From contig NZ_JACYUY010000035.1 of assembly GCF_014842025.1 (NCBI RefSeq), positions 1-39,999 of the forward strand: a stretch of DNA of 39,999 bases, read 5' to 3'. Below the pieces are notes generated by a model. It was not told the DNA's origin. It made no database searches and saw nothing but the letters and a program-made list of their open reading frames with translations. A program made the translations under genes and the position numbers. This DNA comes from Massilia sp. CFBP 13721 (GTDB lineage Bacteria; Pseudomonadota; Gammaproteobacteria; Burkholderiales; Burkholderiaceae_D). The stretch's first letter is position 1; every line of letters begins with the position of its first letter. Shown one piece after another: positions 14,818 to 22,647 of this stretch.

Positions 14818-15901
14818 TATTTTCCTTTCGTTCACTGGGGACCGGGATAGAAATGCGGCCCTCTCGCCCGTTTTTGTTGTATTCGTTGAGTGCGGCCGTG
14901 GCCGCCTGTTGCGCCAGACCGGTGCGGCACAGCGCCACGCAGGCGCCGCCGAAGCCGGCGCCGGTCAGGCGCGCGCCGACCACGCCCTCCTGGGCGCGCA
15001 GCAATGCGCACAGTTCGTCGAGCTCGGGAATCGAGACCTCGTAATCGTCGCGCAAGCTGAAGTGCGATGCGTTCATCAGTTCGCCGAAGCGTTCGGCCGA
15101 CACGCCAGCGGCTGCTTCCAGCACCCGCAAATTTTCCTGCACCACGTGGCGCGCGCGCCGGCGCAACGGTTCAGGCAGGCTTTCCACGCTGTCCGGGTCG
15201 GTCACGTCGCGCAGCGCCTTGACGCCGAGCTTGCGCGACGCTTCCTCGCATTCGGCGCGCCGTTCGTTGTATTTGCTGCCGGCCAGCTTGCGCGCGATGC
15301 CCGAGTCGATCACGATGATCTCGACGCCGTCGGGCAGCGGCGCCAGCCGGTGTTCGAGCGTGCGCGCATCGATGAACAGCATGTGCGACTCGTCGGCCAG
15401 GCTCGAGGCCATCTGGTCCATGATGCCGCAATTGACGCGCGCGTATTCGATCTCGGCGCGCTGGGCGATGCGCGCCAGCTTGACGTCGTCGAGTTCGAAC
15501 CCGAGCAGCGCGCGCAGCGCGCGCAGCGTCGCCACTTCGAGCGCGGCGCTCGACGACAGGCCGGAACCCACCGGCACGTCGGTCGACACCCACACCCGCA
15601 GCGGCGGCACCGTCACGCCTTCGGCTTCGACCAGGCGGATGCAGCCTTCGATATAGCTGCCGAAGCCGGCCGGCGCGCTGGCGTCGGGCGCGAAGGTCAC
15701 GTTGGCGTCGAGCGTGCTCGAATAGAACACGAAATGGCCGTCGCCGCTGGGGCTGAGCGCCACCGTCGTGCGCTGGGGCGTGGCCACGGGCAGCATGTAG
15801 CCGTCGTTGTAATCGGTATGCTCGCCCAGCAGGTTCACGCGTCCGGGTGCGGATGCGTTGACCGCGGGCGGGCCGCCGAAGAAGGAATCGGTCGTCACCA
15901 T
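14804..15901 (-). CDS. galK: Galactokinase
   Basis: A 365-residue GHMP kinase that phosphorylates galactose at C1 in the Leloir pathway. APGRVNLLGEHTDYNDG (18-34) is the galactokinase signature, VPVGSGLSSSAA (110-121) the ATP-binding GHMP motif, and LTGAGFGGACVAL near the C-terminus the third motif; the base-proximal Asp is in VNCGIMDQMAS. ATG at 15901 is chosen because GGAGAG precedes it by 7 bases and the protein then starts as in homologues. It lies 13 bases after the M24-like gene and overlaps the GH2 gene. The start region contains a 14-bp tandem duplication (15900-15927). Confidence 0.95.
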   Translation of the reverse strand: MVTTDSFFGGPPAVNASAPGRVNLLGEHTDYNDGYMLPVATPQRTTVALSPSGDGHFVFYSSTLDANVTFAPDASAPAGFGSYIEGCIRLVEAEGVTVPPLRVWVSTDVPVGSGLSSSAALEVATLRALRALLGFELDDVKLARIAQRAEIEYARVNCGIMDQMASSLADESHMLFIDARTLEHRLAPLPDGVEIIVIDSGIARKLAGSKYNERRAECEEASRKLGVKALRDVTDPDSVESLPEPLRRRARHVVQENLRVLEAAAGVSAERFGELMNASHFSLRDDYEVSIPELDELCALLRAQEGVVGARLTGAGFGGACVALCRTGLAQQAATAALNEYNKNGREGRISIPVPSERKENNESI

Positions 15902-15927
15902 CAGGTACTCTCCATCAGGTAGTCTCC
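15900..15927 (-). repeat. 14-bp tandem duplication that rebuilds the galK start
   Basis: On the minus strand GGAGACTACCTGAT (15927-15914) is followed at once by GGAGAGTACCTGAT (15913-15900), with one base different. The first unit holds the last codons of the M24-like gene and a TGATG stop/start; the second carries the Shine-Dalgarno sequence and TGATG that starts galK. A five-codon mini-ORF (M-E-S-T-stop) lies between them. Confidence 0.75.
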
Positions 15928-17012
15928 AGCCAGAGGGGCCGCTGGCGGCCATGCACGGTCACGGCAGGCCACTGCGGATCCAGGGTCAGGTTGTCCAGTC
16001 CCTGCGGGCCGAGGAGGAAGGTATCCTCGATTTTCAGGCCTGCAAAGCTGGGGTTGAATGCGAAGGCCATGCCCTCTTCCAGCGGGGTCGCGGTGCTGGC
16101 GGTGGCGACGATCTCGCGCGCCAGGTAGCCGGTAATGCCGCCCTGGTGGTGCTCGTCGATCGCGCCCTGGCGGTCGGCATGGTGGTAGGCCGCGGCAAAG
16201 GCGTGATACACGGCCGACAGCGACTTGCCCGGCACGACGGTGGAGAGGCCGGTCGCCTCGACCTCCATCAGCGCGCGCTGCTCCTGCAGCGCCGGGCCCG
16301 CGCCGCCGAACGCCACGCAGCGCGTCAGGTTCGCATACAGGCCGTGGCGGCGCGCGCAGAACACCAGCATCGCGCGCGCGCCGAGCGGCGCTTGCGAGGG
16401 CGTCGGGTGGCGGTACAGGGGCAGGCGCCGTTCGCCGGCGGCCAGCACCAGCGCCGGATGGATGCTGCGCTTCCACAGCGCGGCGGCGCCCGCCGCGGCC
16501 AGTTCATACTCGGTCCATTCCGGCCGCGCGGCGCGCAGGACCTCGGTCATCGCCTCGGCCGCCTCGCGTCCCAGCAGGCGGTAGCGCGCCTGTTCGGACG
16601 GCGTCAGCACCAGGCGCCGCTGACGCAAGGCGTTCGGCAGCGGCTGCTCCAGGCCGTGCGGCCGGTCCGACAGCACCGGGCCCTCGCCGGCCACGCCCAG
16701 CACATAGCGCTCGCGCAGTTCGACCTGCGCCCAGGGCGTGACGTGGAAAGTAAATCCCGCCGGGACTTCTTCCTCGCGCAGGCGCGCCGCCTCGATCTCG
16801 TCGGTCAGGATCACGGCCTCGTCGCGCGTGACCAGCACTTCGGCCACGCCGAGTTCCGCCGTGTGCAGCACCGCGCTCGATCCGCCAGCCGTGGCCCAGG
16901 CGAACCAGTCGATGCCGCGCAGGCAGATCGCGCCGGCGCCGGTGGACTCCAGGCAGCCGCGCAGCAGCGCCAGCTTGGCCGCCACTTCGGCGGCGCGTTC
17001 CATGGCGCTCAT
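15915..17012 (-). CDS. M24-fold (aminopeptidase P-like) protein lacking most metal ligands
   Basis: A 365-residue protein with the creatinase N-domain and a 'pita-bread' C-domain (from about 140). The M24 landmarks can be followed: CARRHGLYANLTRCVAFG (220-236), HHQGGITGYLARE (288-300), GMAFAFNPSF (314-323), GLKIEDTFLL (325-334). Compared with active M24 peptidases, both Asp ligands are replaced (Cys/Ala near 219-220 and Asn228) and the first Glu is Asn320; only the His and the last Glu329 remain. It is therefore probably not a metallopeptidase. It is encoded between galT (ATGA overlap of 4 bases) and galK, so a role linked to sugar metabolism is likely but unknown. Confidence 0.8.
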   Translation of the reverse strand: MSAMERAAEVAAKLALLRGCLESTGAGAICLRGIDWFAWATAGGSSAVLHTAELGVAEVLVTRDEAVILTDEIEAARLREEEVPAGFTFHVTPWAQVELRERYVLGVAGEGPVLSDRPHGLEQPLPNALRQRRLVLTPSEQARYRLLGREAAEAMTEVLRAARPEWTEYELAAAGAAALWKRSIHPALVLAAGERRLPLYRHPTPSQAPLGARAMLVFCARRHGLYANLTRCVAFGGAGPALQEQRALMEVEATGLSTVVPGKSLSAVYHAFAAAYHHADRQGAIDEHHQGGITGYLAREIVATASTATPLEEGMAFAFNPSFAGLKIEDTFLLGPQGLDNLTLDPQWPAVTVHGRQRPLWLETT

Positions 17013-18103
17013 GCGGCCTCCTCCAGCGACACGTTCACGGCCTGCAGTTCGGCCGCCTTCTCCTCGGGCAGCACGTCCATCGCGAACATGCCGGCGCCGA
17101 TCTCGGTGCCGGCCAGGTATTTCAGGCGGTCGCGCGAACGGTAAGGCGGGTAGAACTGGGCGTGCAACTGGGTTTCCGGATGCGCCATGCCATCAAGCGG
17201 CGCCTGGTACCAGGCCATCAGGTAAGGGAAAGGCCGGTTCCACAGCGTCTCGTACTTGAGCAGCACGGTTTTCAGGCAGCGCGCCAGACTGGCGCGCCGT
17301 ACATCGGACAGCGAGGCGAAATCCTGGCAGGGCGCGGTCGGCATCACCCAGACCTCATACGGATAGCGCGCGCAGGCCGGCACGAAGGCGATCGCGTGTT
17401 CGTCCTGGAACAGCACGCGCCGCCCATCGGCCGCTTCGGTTTTCGCCATGTCGCACAGCAGGCTGGCGCCGTGCTGCAGGTAGTAGTCGCGCTCCTCGGC
17501 CAGCATGCGCGCCGGCACCTGCGGCACGAACGGGTAGGCATAGATCTGGCCGTGCGGATGGTGCAGCGTCACGCCGACTTCGGCGCCGCGGTTTTCGAAG
17601 GGCAGCACATATTCGATGTGCCCCTTTTCGCCGATGCGGCGCGTGCGCTCGCCCCAGACCTGGAACAGCAATTCGATGCGCGACAGCGGCAGGTGCACCA
17701 GCGCCGTGGTCGGGTCCTGGGTGAACACCACCACCTCGCAATGGCCATTGGCAGGCGCGGTCGGCACCGTCAGCTGCGGCGGATCGTGCGCGTCCAGGGC
17801 CAGCGACGGGAAACGGTTGTCGAACACGGCGATCTCGTAATCGCCCTGCGGCAGTTCGGTCGGGTGGGCGGGATCGGTTGTTACCGCCAGCGGGTTGTAT
17901 TCGGGCGGCGGCAGGAAGGTGCGGTTCTGGCGAAAGCCGGCATAGGTCACCCATTCGCCGCGCAGCGGATGCCAGCGCAGGTGCGGATTGGCATGCATCG
18001 GCTCCGGGAACGGACTCGGCGCGACGATGCCGTCCGGGATCGGCCGGTTGCTGTATAGCGTCAAGTGTCGTCCGTCGGGCTTTGTCAGTTCTTTACTGTG
18101 CAT
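17009..18103 (-). CDS. galT: Galactose-1-phosphate uridylyltransferase
   Basis: A 364-residue HIT-superfamily enzyme that exchanges UMP between UDP-glucose and galactose-1-phosphate. The active site HHPHGQIYAYP lies at 181-191, with nucleophile His184, and the zinc/iron-site and N-terminal motifs (VAPSPFPEP, RWHPLRGEWVTYAGFRQNRT, FDNRFPSL) are in place; QLHAQFYPPYR closes the domain. It is the first gene of the minus-strand operon galT - M24-like - galK - GH2. galE is not in the window and galM is 10 kb away. Upstream is a 21-bp palindrome that may be an operator. The ATG at 18103 is the only reasonable start; its ribosome site is weak. Confidence 0.94.
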   Translation of the reverse strand: MHSKELTKPDGRHLTLYSNRPIPDGIVAPSPFPEPMHANPHLRWHPLRGEWVTYAGFRQNRTFLPPPEYNPLAVTTDPAHPTELPQGDYEIAVFDNRFPSLALDAHDPPQLTVPTAPANGHCEVVVFTQDPTTALVHLPLSRIELLFQVWGERTRRIGEKGHIEYVLPFENRGAEVGVTLHHPHGQIYAYPFVPQVPARMLAEERDYYLQHGASLLCDMAKTEAADGRRVLFQDEHAIAFVPACARYPYEVWVMPTAPCQDFASLSDVRRASLARCLKTVLLKYETLWNRPFPYLMAWYQAPLDGMAHPETQLHAQFYPPYRSRDRLKYLAGTEIGAGMFAMDVLPEEKAAELQAVNVSLEEAA

Positions 18104-18168
18104 GGCATCGCTTTATCATTGGCATTCACTTCGCCGTACTCACTGCGCGCAGCCGCGGCAAAAGGAAT

Positions 18169-18190
18169 CCCTGCAAGAAAATCTTGCGGG
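18169..18190. promoter_or_regulatory. Palindrome upstream of galT (candidate operator)
   Basis: CCCTGCAAGA-AAA-TCTTGCGGG at 18169-18190 has 9-bp arms with one bulged base, 66 bp before the galT start. No T-tract follows, so a protein-binding site (LacI- or GntR-like) is more likely than a terminator. No regulator gene is next to the operon. Confidence 0.4.
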
Positions 18191-18461
18191 TCACCGCGAA
18201 TGAATGATCCTAACATGGCGTTTACGCCACAGTTTCAGCCTAGAACGTATGTTTTTTCCAACAGTTAATGACTCAGCGGAGCGGCTGGAGTGCAGGTATG
18301 GTGAGACATCGCCTCTCTCCTATGAAAACGCGCTTCGCACTGCAGCAAACTCATGCAGTCTGAATGTCGCTGTAGGCGCAAACCTACAAAACGATTGGAT
18401 GTATTTACCCAATTTGGCAAGATAAATTCCGACAAACCCAACCGGAAGCGCGGACAGGAAA
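18191..18461. other. Intergenic region, no gene recognised
   Basis: This stretch separates galT from the M20 peptidase gene. It is less GC-rich than the genes around it and contains a small GTAGG-cgcaaa-CCTAC hairpin at about 18372-18387. No ORF with coding bias, RNA family or strong promoter was seen; the galT promoter must lie at its left end or in 18104-18190. Confidence 0.5.
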
Positions 18462-18480
18462 ACGGCCCTGTGCGGGCCGT
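18462..18480 (-). terminator. Terminator of the M20 peptidase gene
   Basis: On the minus strand ACGGCCC - five-base loop - GGGCCGT, followed by TTTTCC. The 7-bp GC-rich stem with a short T run lies 30 bp after the stop codon. Confidence 0.7.
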
Positions 18481-18510
18481 CGTGATAGCAATCAGCGTGC
18501 AGGAGCGCTG

Positions 18511-20031
18511 CTACTTCGCCAGTTCGGCCAGCACCGCCGTGTACATCTGCAAATTCAACAGCAACTGCTTCAGGGTGATGAACTCGTGTTCGGAGTGGCC
18601 CGTGTACACCTGGCCCGGCATGCCCGGCCCGAAGCTGACCGCGTTCGGGAACAGGCGCGAGTTGGTGCCGCCGCCGATCGCTACCGGCTTCGGGTCCTTC
18701 ATGCCTGTGAAGTAGGAAAACACGTTCATCAGGATCGGCAGTTGCGGCGCGTCGGTGCGCAGCCACGGCTCGCCGGTGCGCACCGTGACGTTCGCCAGCG
18801 CGATGTTGCGCCCCTGCCAGGCGGCCAGGGCGGCATTCACCTCGCCAGTGAGCTGCTCGACGCTCTTGCCGCGCGGACGGCGCAGGTTGAGCGAGACTTC
18901 GATGCCCTCTTCCTTCTGGCGGATCACGGTCGGAGCGACCGTCATCGGACCCATGAAGCTGTCGCGGTAGGCGATGTTGCCGAACTTCTCGCCGTACAGG
19001 CCGGTGCCGACCATCTGGTTCAGGTAATTCACGGCGGCGCCCGCACTCGTGTTCGGCCACGGCTGCACGGCCAGCGCATCGGCCAGCATCGCCACCGCGT
19101 TCACGCCATCCTCGGGTTTCGAGGAGTGCGCCGAGACGCCGCGCGCGCGCACTTCCAGGTCGGCGCCCTTGCGCGCGAACGTGTAGCGCATGCCTTCCTG
19201 CTGCGCGCCGCGCGCACGCACCTGCGCCTCGATGGCCTCGCTCGCATTGGCGATGGTGGCGCTGGCGTCTTCCGGGATCTGGCTGCCGAAGAAGCCGCCG
19301 GCAAAGGCGGCGACGTGCGGCGTGCCGGCCACGGGCACGACTGCGTTCGCCTTCGGGAAGGTGACGGCGATCGTGCCCGAGGCCTTTTCGGCCACCACCG
19401 CCGGATATTCGGCGTCGAGCGTGATGTTCATCTGCGGCGGCTCGTGGGTTTTGAGGAAGTCGACCAGCGGCTGCCAGTTCGATTCCTCGCCCATGTACAC
19501 ATACAGCTCGATCCGTTTCGACAGCGGCAGCTGCTGGTCCTTCAGGGCCTTCATCGCATACATGGCGGTGGCGATCGGTCCCTTGTCGTCTTCGGCGCCG
19601 CGCGCCAGCAGCTTGCCCGGCTCGCTGGTCTGGTCGAGCACGAAGGGCGACTTCTTCCATTTGCTCGGGTCGACCGGCTGCACGTCGCCATGGGTGACGA
19701 TGCCGACGCGCTCGTCGCTCTTGCCCATGCCGATGACGACTACCCAGCCGTGGTCGGCGAAATCGAAACCGAGACGGGCTGTCTCGGTTTTCAGGTAATT
19801 CTTGAACGCGATGTGCTGCGGGTCCTGGTCGGACGGAATCTTCGGGTCGGCCACGGTGTTGAAGCTGACCAGGCCGGTGAGCGTCTTGACGACATCGGTG
19901 CGGTAGGTGGTGACGGCGTATTTGGCGGCCTTGACGGCGGCGTCGCTCGGCACGGCCGCGCTGCTTCCCTGGGCAGCGTTTGCGTACATGGCGCATGCCA
20001 GCAGCATGCTGGCGAGGATGGTGCGTTTCAT
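18511..20031 (-). CDS. Exported M20 family dipeptidase (PepV-like)
   Basis: A 506-residue zinc metallopeptidase. A Sec signal (MKRTILASMLLACAMYANAAQ, cleavage about residue 20) exports it. The M20 metal-site motifs are all visible: VTHGDVQPVD (His/Asp), GAEDDKGPIATAMYAM (bridging Asp and general base region), YMGEESNW (Glu pair), TLDAEYP (Asp) and VYTGHSEHEFITL (last His). A dimerisation/lid domain separates the two halves. Length and the 'W-x-PF' block (WKKSPFVL) fit the dipeptidase PepV/Sapep group. Start at 20031 is chosen because it opens the signal peptide; an ATG at 20049 adds six residues. Divergent from the pirin gene. Confidence 0.88.
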   Translation of the reverse strand: MKRTILASMLLACAMYANAAQGSSAAVPSDAAVKAAKYAVTTYRTDVVKTLTGLVSFNTVADPKIPSDQDPQHIAFKNYLKTETARLGFDFADHGWVVVIGMGKSDERVGIVTHGDVQPVDPSKWKKSPFVLDQTSEPGKLLARGAEDDKGPIATAMYAMKALKDQQLPLSKRIELYVYMGEESNWQPLVDFLKTHEPPQMNITLDAEYPAVVAEKASGTIAVTFPKANAVVPVAGTPHVAAFAGGFFGSQIPEDASATIANASEAIEAQVRARGAQQEGMRYTFARKGADLEVRARGVSAHSSKPEDGVNAVAMLADALAVQPWPNTSAGAAVNYLNQMVGTGLYGEKFGNIAYRDSFMGPMTVAPTVIRQKEEGIEVSLNLRRPRGKSVEQLTGEVNAALAAWQGRNIALANVTVRTGEPWLRTDAPQLPILMNVFSYFTGMKDPKPVAIGGGTNSRLFPNAVSFGPGMPGQVYTGHSEHEFITLKQLLLNLQMYTAVLAELAK

Positions 20032-20145
20032 GGTCTCGACGGTCTCCATTGCATAGGCGCAACGAGTCTAGCACAGCATCCGCGGCGCACGGCGATCCGA
20101 CATTTACGGTATCTTGGCAAGAAAGACAAACCAGCGAGGACCAGC

Positions 20146-21009
20146 ATGACCAGCAAACTCGTACGCCGCATCCACCCGGCGCTGCGCGACGACATCGGCG
20201 ACCTGGTGACCCAGCGCCCCGTTCCTAGCCGCCACCTGGACCAGGTCGATCCCTTCCTGTTCCTGAACCACCACGGCCCGCAAACCTACCCGCCGCACAA
20301 CCACGGCCTGCCCTTCGGCCCGCATCCGCACCGCGGCTTCGAGACCGTCACCTTCATCCTCGAAGGCATGCTGACGCACAAGGACAGCGCCGGCCACGAG
20401 AGCATCATCCGCGCCGGCGGCGTGCAGTGGATGACGGCCGGCAGCGGCCTGATTCATGCCGAAATCTCGCCGCGCGAATTTCTGCAGACCGGCGGCCCGC
20501 TGGAAATCCTGCAGCTGTGGATCAACCTGCCGCCGCACCTGAAAATGACGCAGCCGGCCTATACCGGCTTGCAGAAGGAAGACATTCCTTCGCTTACCCT
20601 CGACGAGGGCCGGGTGACGATGCACCTGAGTGCCGGCGAGTGGGAAGGCACGCGCGGTCCGGTCGAATCGCTCACCGGCGTCTTCATGAGCACGATCGAA
20701 CTGCGTGCCGGCGGACGCCTGCACGTGCGCGACCTGGCGCGCCGCAACGTCTTCCTGTACGTGGTGCGCGGTACGCTGGAGGTGGGCGTGTACGAAGACC
20801 GCATCAGCGCCTTCCACCTGGTGGAACTGGCCGGCGACGGCGACGAACTCGAGATCTCGGCACCCGAGGGTGCGCTGGTGCTGTTCGGCCACGCCGATCC
20901 GATCGGCGCGCCGGTGGTCTCGCACGGCCCGTTCGTGATGAATTCGCGCGCCGAGATCGAACAGGCGATCCGCGATTACCAGGCGGGCAAGTTCGGGCCA
21001 CCGATGTAG
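20146..21009 (+). CDS. Pirin family protein
   Basis: A 287-residue bicupin. The N-terminal cupin carries the metal ligands in FGPHPHRGFETVTFILEG and GLIHAE, and the second cupin (RLHVRDLARRNVFLYVVRGTLEVG) follows. Pirins are Fe-binding, and some, such as YhhW, have quercetin dioxygenase activity; the substrate is not known here. The C-terminal EIEQAIRDYQAGKFG is the usual family ending. ATG at 20146 follows GAGG and matches homologue starts; the very long open frame upstream is antisense to the M20 gene and spurious. Followed by the asparaginase gene 92 bp later. Confidence 0.9.
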   Translation: MTSKLVRRIHPALRDDIGDLVTQRPVPSRHLDQVDPFLFLNHHGPQTYPPHNHGLPFGPHPHRGFETVTFILEGMLTHKDSAGHESIIRAGGVQWMTAGSGLIHAEISPREFLQTGGPLEILQLWINLPPHLKMTQPAYTGLQKEDIPSLTLDEGRVTMHLSAGEWEGTRGPVESLTGVFMSTIELRAGGRLHVRDLARRNVFLYVVRGTLEVGVYEDRISAFHLVELAGDGDELEISAPEGALVLFGHADPIGAPVVSHGPFVMNSRAEIEQAIRDYQAGKFGPPM

Positions 21010-21101
21010 GCTTACTGATGCGATGACGCGGCGGCACGGTGCGCCGCTTTCGCGCCCGCTGGATTAGAGTGAATGAATCCATCACTTCGCGAGATCCGAG
21101 C

Positions 21102-22130
21102 ATGCACGCTGCCCCCGTTCCACTCATCGCCACCACGCGCGGCTATCCCGCAACCGGCTACACGGTCGAAAACGTCCACTCCGGTTCCATCGCCGTCGTC
21201 GATACCGACGGCCGCTTGCTGGCCTGGGCCGGCGATCCGCACTACCAGACGTTTACGCGCTCGGCCTTGAAGCCGTTCCAGGCCCTGCCCTTCCTGCTGT
21301 CCGACGGACCTGCCAAATTCGGCCTGGCGCAGGAAGAACTGGCGCTGCTGTGCGCCAGCCATTCGGGCGAGGAGCAGCACCTGGCGGGCGTGCGCTCGAT
21401 CCTCGATAAAATCGACCTCGACGCCGGCCGCCTCGAATGCGGCTGCGGCGTGCCGCTCTACTACGAATACAACAACCTGCCGGTGCCGCAGGACCGCACC
21501 TGGACGCCGCTGCACCACAACTGTTCCGGCAAACACAGCGGCTTCCTGGCCTGGTGCCGCCAGCATGGCGCGCCGACCGCCGGCTACGTCGACCCCGACC
21601 ACCCGCTGCAGCGCGCGATCCGCGCCACGCTGGCCGATGCCGTCGGCCTGCCGGAGTCCGCCATGCCGACCGGGATCGACGGCTGCTCGGCGCCGAACTA
21701 TGCGCTGCCGCTGGACCGCCTCGCGCACCTGTTTGCGCGCCTGGGGCAAGGAGACCAGGATGCGCGCCTCGGCAGCGCCTTCGGTCCGCTGTTCGACGCC
21801 ATGACCGGACGCCCGGACATGGTCTCCGGCACCGAGCGCAGCGACCTGGTCCTGATGACCGCGGGCGGCGGCGACTGGGTCGCCAAGGTCGGCGCCGACG
21901 CCGTGCAGACGATCGGCATCCGCTCGCGCGGAATCGGCATCGCCATCAAGATCGCCGACGGCAACAGCCGCGGCCTGCACACGGTGACCTACAACGTGCT
22001 CGATCAACTCGGCCTGCTCGACGACGGCAAGCGCGCCGTGCTGGAACGCTATCGGCAGCCGCAGATCCGCAATGCGCGCGGCACGCTGGCGGGGGATATC
22101 CGGCCCTTGTTCACGCTCCAGCAGGCATAA
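21102..22130 (+). CDS. L-asparaginase, Rhizobium-type (asparaginase II family)
   Basis: A 342-residue protein of the thermolabile R. etli AnsA-type family, unrelated to E. coli AnsB. Typical blocks are ENVHSGSIAVVDTDGRLLAWAGDP, TFTRSALKPFQALPFL, LALLCASHSGEEQH, LECGCGVPLYYE, HHNCSGKHSGFLAWC and GIDGCSAPNYALPL. The SxxK pair (Ser in FTRSALK) and the conserved Cys residues expected for this zinc-dependent amidase are present. It hydrolyses asparagine to aspartate and ammonia. ATG at 21102 matches the family start. The frame continues open after the stop into the coding remnant at 22131. Confidence 0.9.
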   Translation: MHAAPVPLIATTRGYPATGYTVENVHSGSIAVVDTDGRLLAWAGDPHYQTFTRSALKPFQALPFLLSDGPAKFGLAQEELALLCASHSGEEQHLAGVRSILDKIDLDAGRLECGCGVPLYYEYNNLPVPQDRTWTPLHHNCSGKHSGFLAWCRQHGAPTAGYVDPDHPLQRAIRATLADAVGLPESAMPTGIDGCSAPNYALPLDRLAHLFARLGQGDQDARLGSAFGPLFDAMTGRPDMVSGTERSDLVLMTAGGGDWVAKVGADAVQTIGIRSRGIGIAIKIADGNSRGLHTVTYNVLDQLGLLDDGKRAVLERYRQPQIRNARGTLAGDIRPLFTLQQA

Positions 22131-22364
22131 GGATGCTGGAAGGCGCGCGGCGCCTACTGGTCGCACCGCGTCGCCCCCGACCTCGTCGAGCGCGTCTCGG
22201 CCAACATCGCGCACGCCGAGCAGTTCGAGAAAGCGGGCCCTGCGCCGAACGGCAGCAACGCCGTGCACCAGCCGCGGGTCGGCCCCGGCACCACCGGCGT
22301 CGATGGCGGCGTGCGCGCACGCATGGAGCGCGAGGATGGGGCGCGCAAGGGCAGTAAGGATTAA
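22131..22364 (+). pseudogene. Orphan C-terminal coding remnant, no start codon
   Basis: Directly after the asparaginase TAA, in the same frame, 77 codons are open to a TAA at 22362-22364 (ends ...VRARMEREDGARKGSKD). Third positions are nearly all G or C, as in real genes, but there is no start codon before Met66. The segment AYWSHRVAPDLVERVSANIA looks like a genuine helix and QPRVGPGTTGVDGGVRARM like a conserved tail. The likely explanation is the 3' end of a gene whose front was deleted. I do not recognise the family. Confidence 0.5.
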
Positions 22365-22385
22365 TCGAGACCGCTGTGCACCGTA

Positions 22386-22501
22386 GAGTTTGTGAAAAAA
22401 TCGTCAGGGCAAGGGATACGGCCGCCCGGCGCATCGTCGAAGACAGTACGAGGGTACGGCGAGACGATGCAACGCCGCCATGGCGTTTTTTTCACACACT
22501 C
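22386..22501. repeat. Nested palindromic element abutting the REPIN
   Basis: Outer arms GAGTTTGTGAAAAAA (22386-22400) and the complement of 22487-22501 match at 14 of 15 positions. Inner arms GCATCGTC (22431-22438) and GACGATGC (22463-22470) are perfect. The element ends exactly where the GTAG-headed REPIN begins. It may be a second small palindromic family; no other copy was seen in this window. Confidence 0.5.
22471..22492 (+). terminator. Intrinsic terminator
   Basis: AACGCC (22471-22476), loop GCCAT, GGCGTT (22482-22487), with the T run extending to 22492. Likely terminates the asparaginase transcript. Confidence 0.7.
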
Positions 22502-22647
22502 GTAGGGTGGGCTCTGCCCACGCGGTCGTGCCTATGCATACCGCACATCGTCCGCAGATCGCGAACGTCGCGTGCCGATTTGTACGGACGCGATATTCAA
22601 CCGCCCTACCGCGTGGGCGGAGCCTCTCGTGGCCCAGCCCACCCTAC
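22502..22647. repeat. REPIN (two inverted GTAG-headed REPs)
   Basis: Left REP starts GTAGGGTGGGCTCTGCCCAC at 22502, followed by GCGGT. Right REP is its inverse, ACCGCGTGGGCGGAGCC...AGCCCACCCTAC, ending at 22647. Each REP folds into a hairpin and the pair forms a larger palindrome. It lies between convergent genes, and the terminal CTA (22644-22646) is the stop codon of the minus-strand hydrolase gene. Confidence 0.8.

Noticed and set aside
12928..14850. 640-residue plus-strand frame opposite the GH2 gene
   Set aside because: Antisense shadow; the minus strand has intact GH2 catalytic motifs.
18586..20145. Upstream extension of the pirin frame across the M20 peptidase gene
   Set aside because: Antisense to a gene with complete M20 motifs; no ribosome site and no homology-like pattern; pirin starts at 20146.
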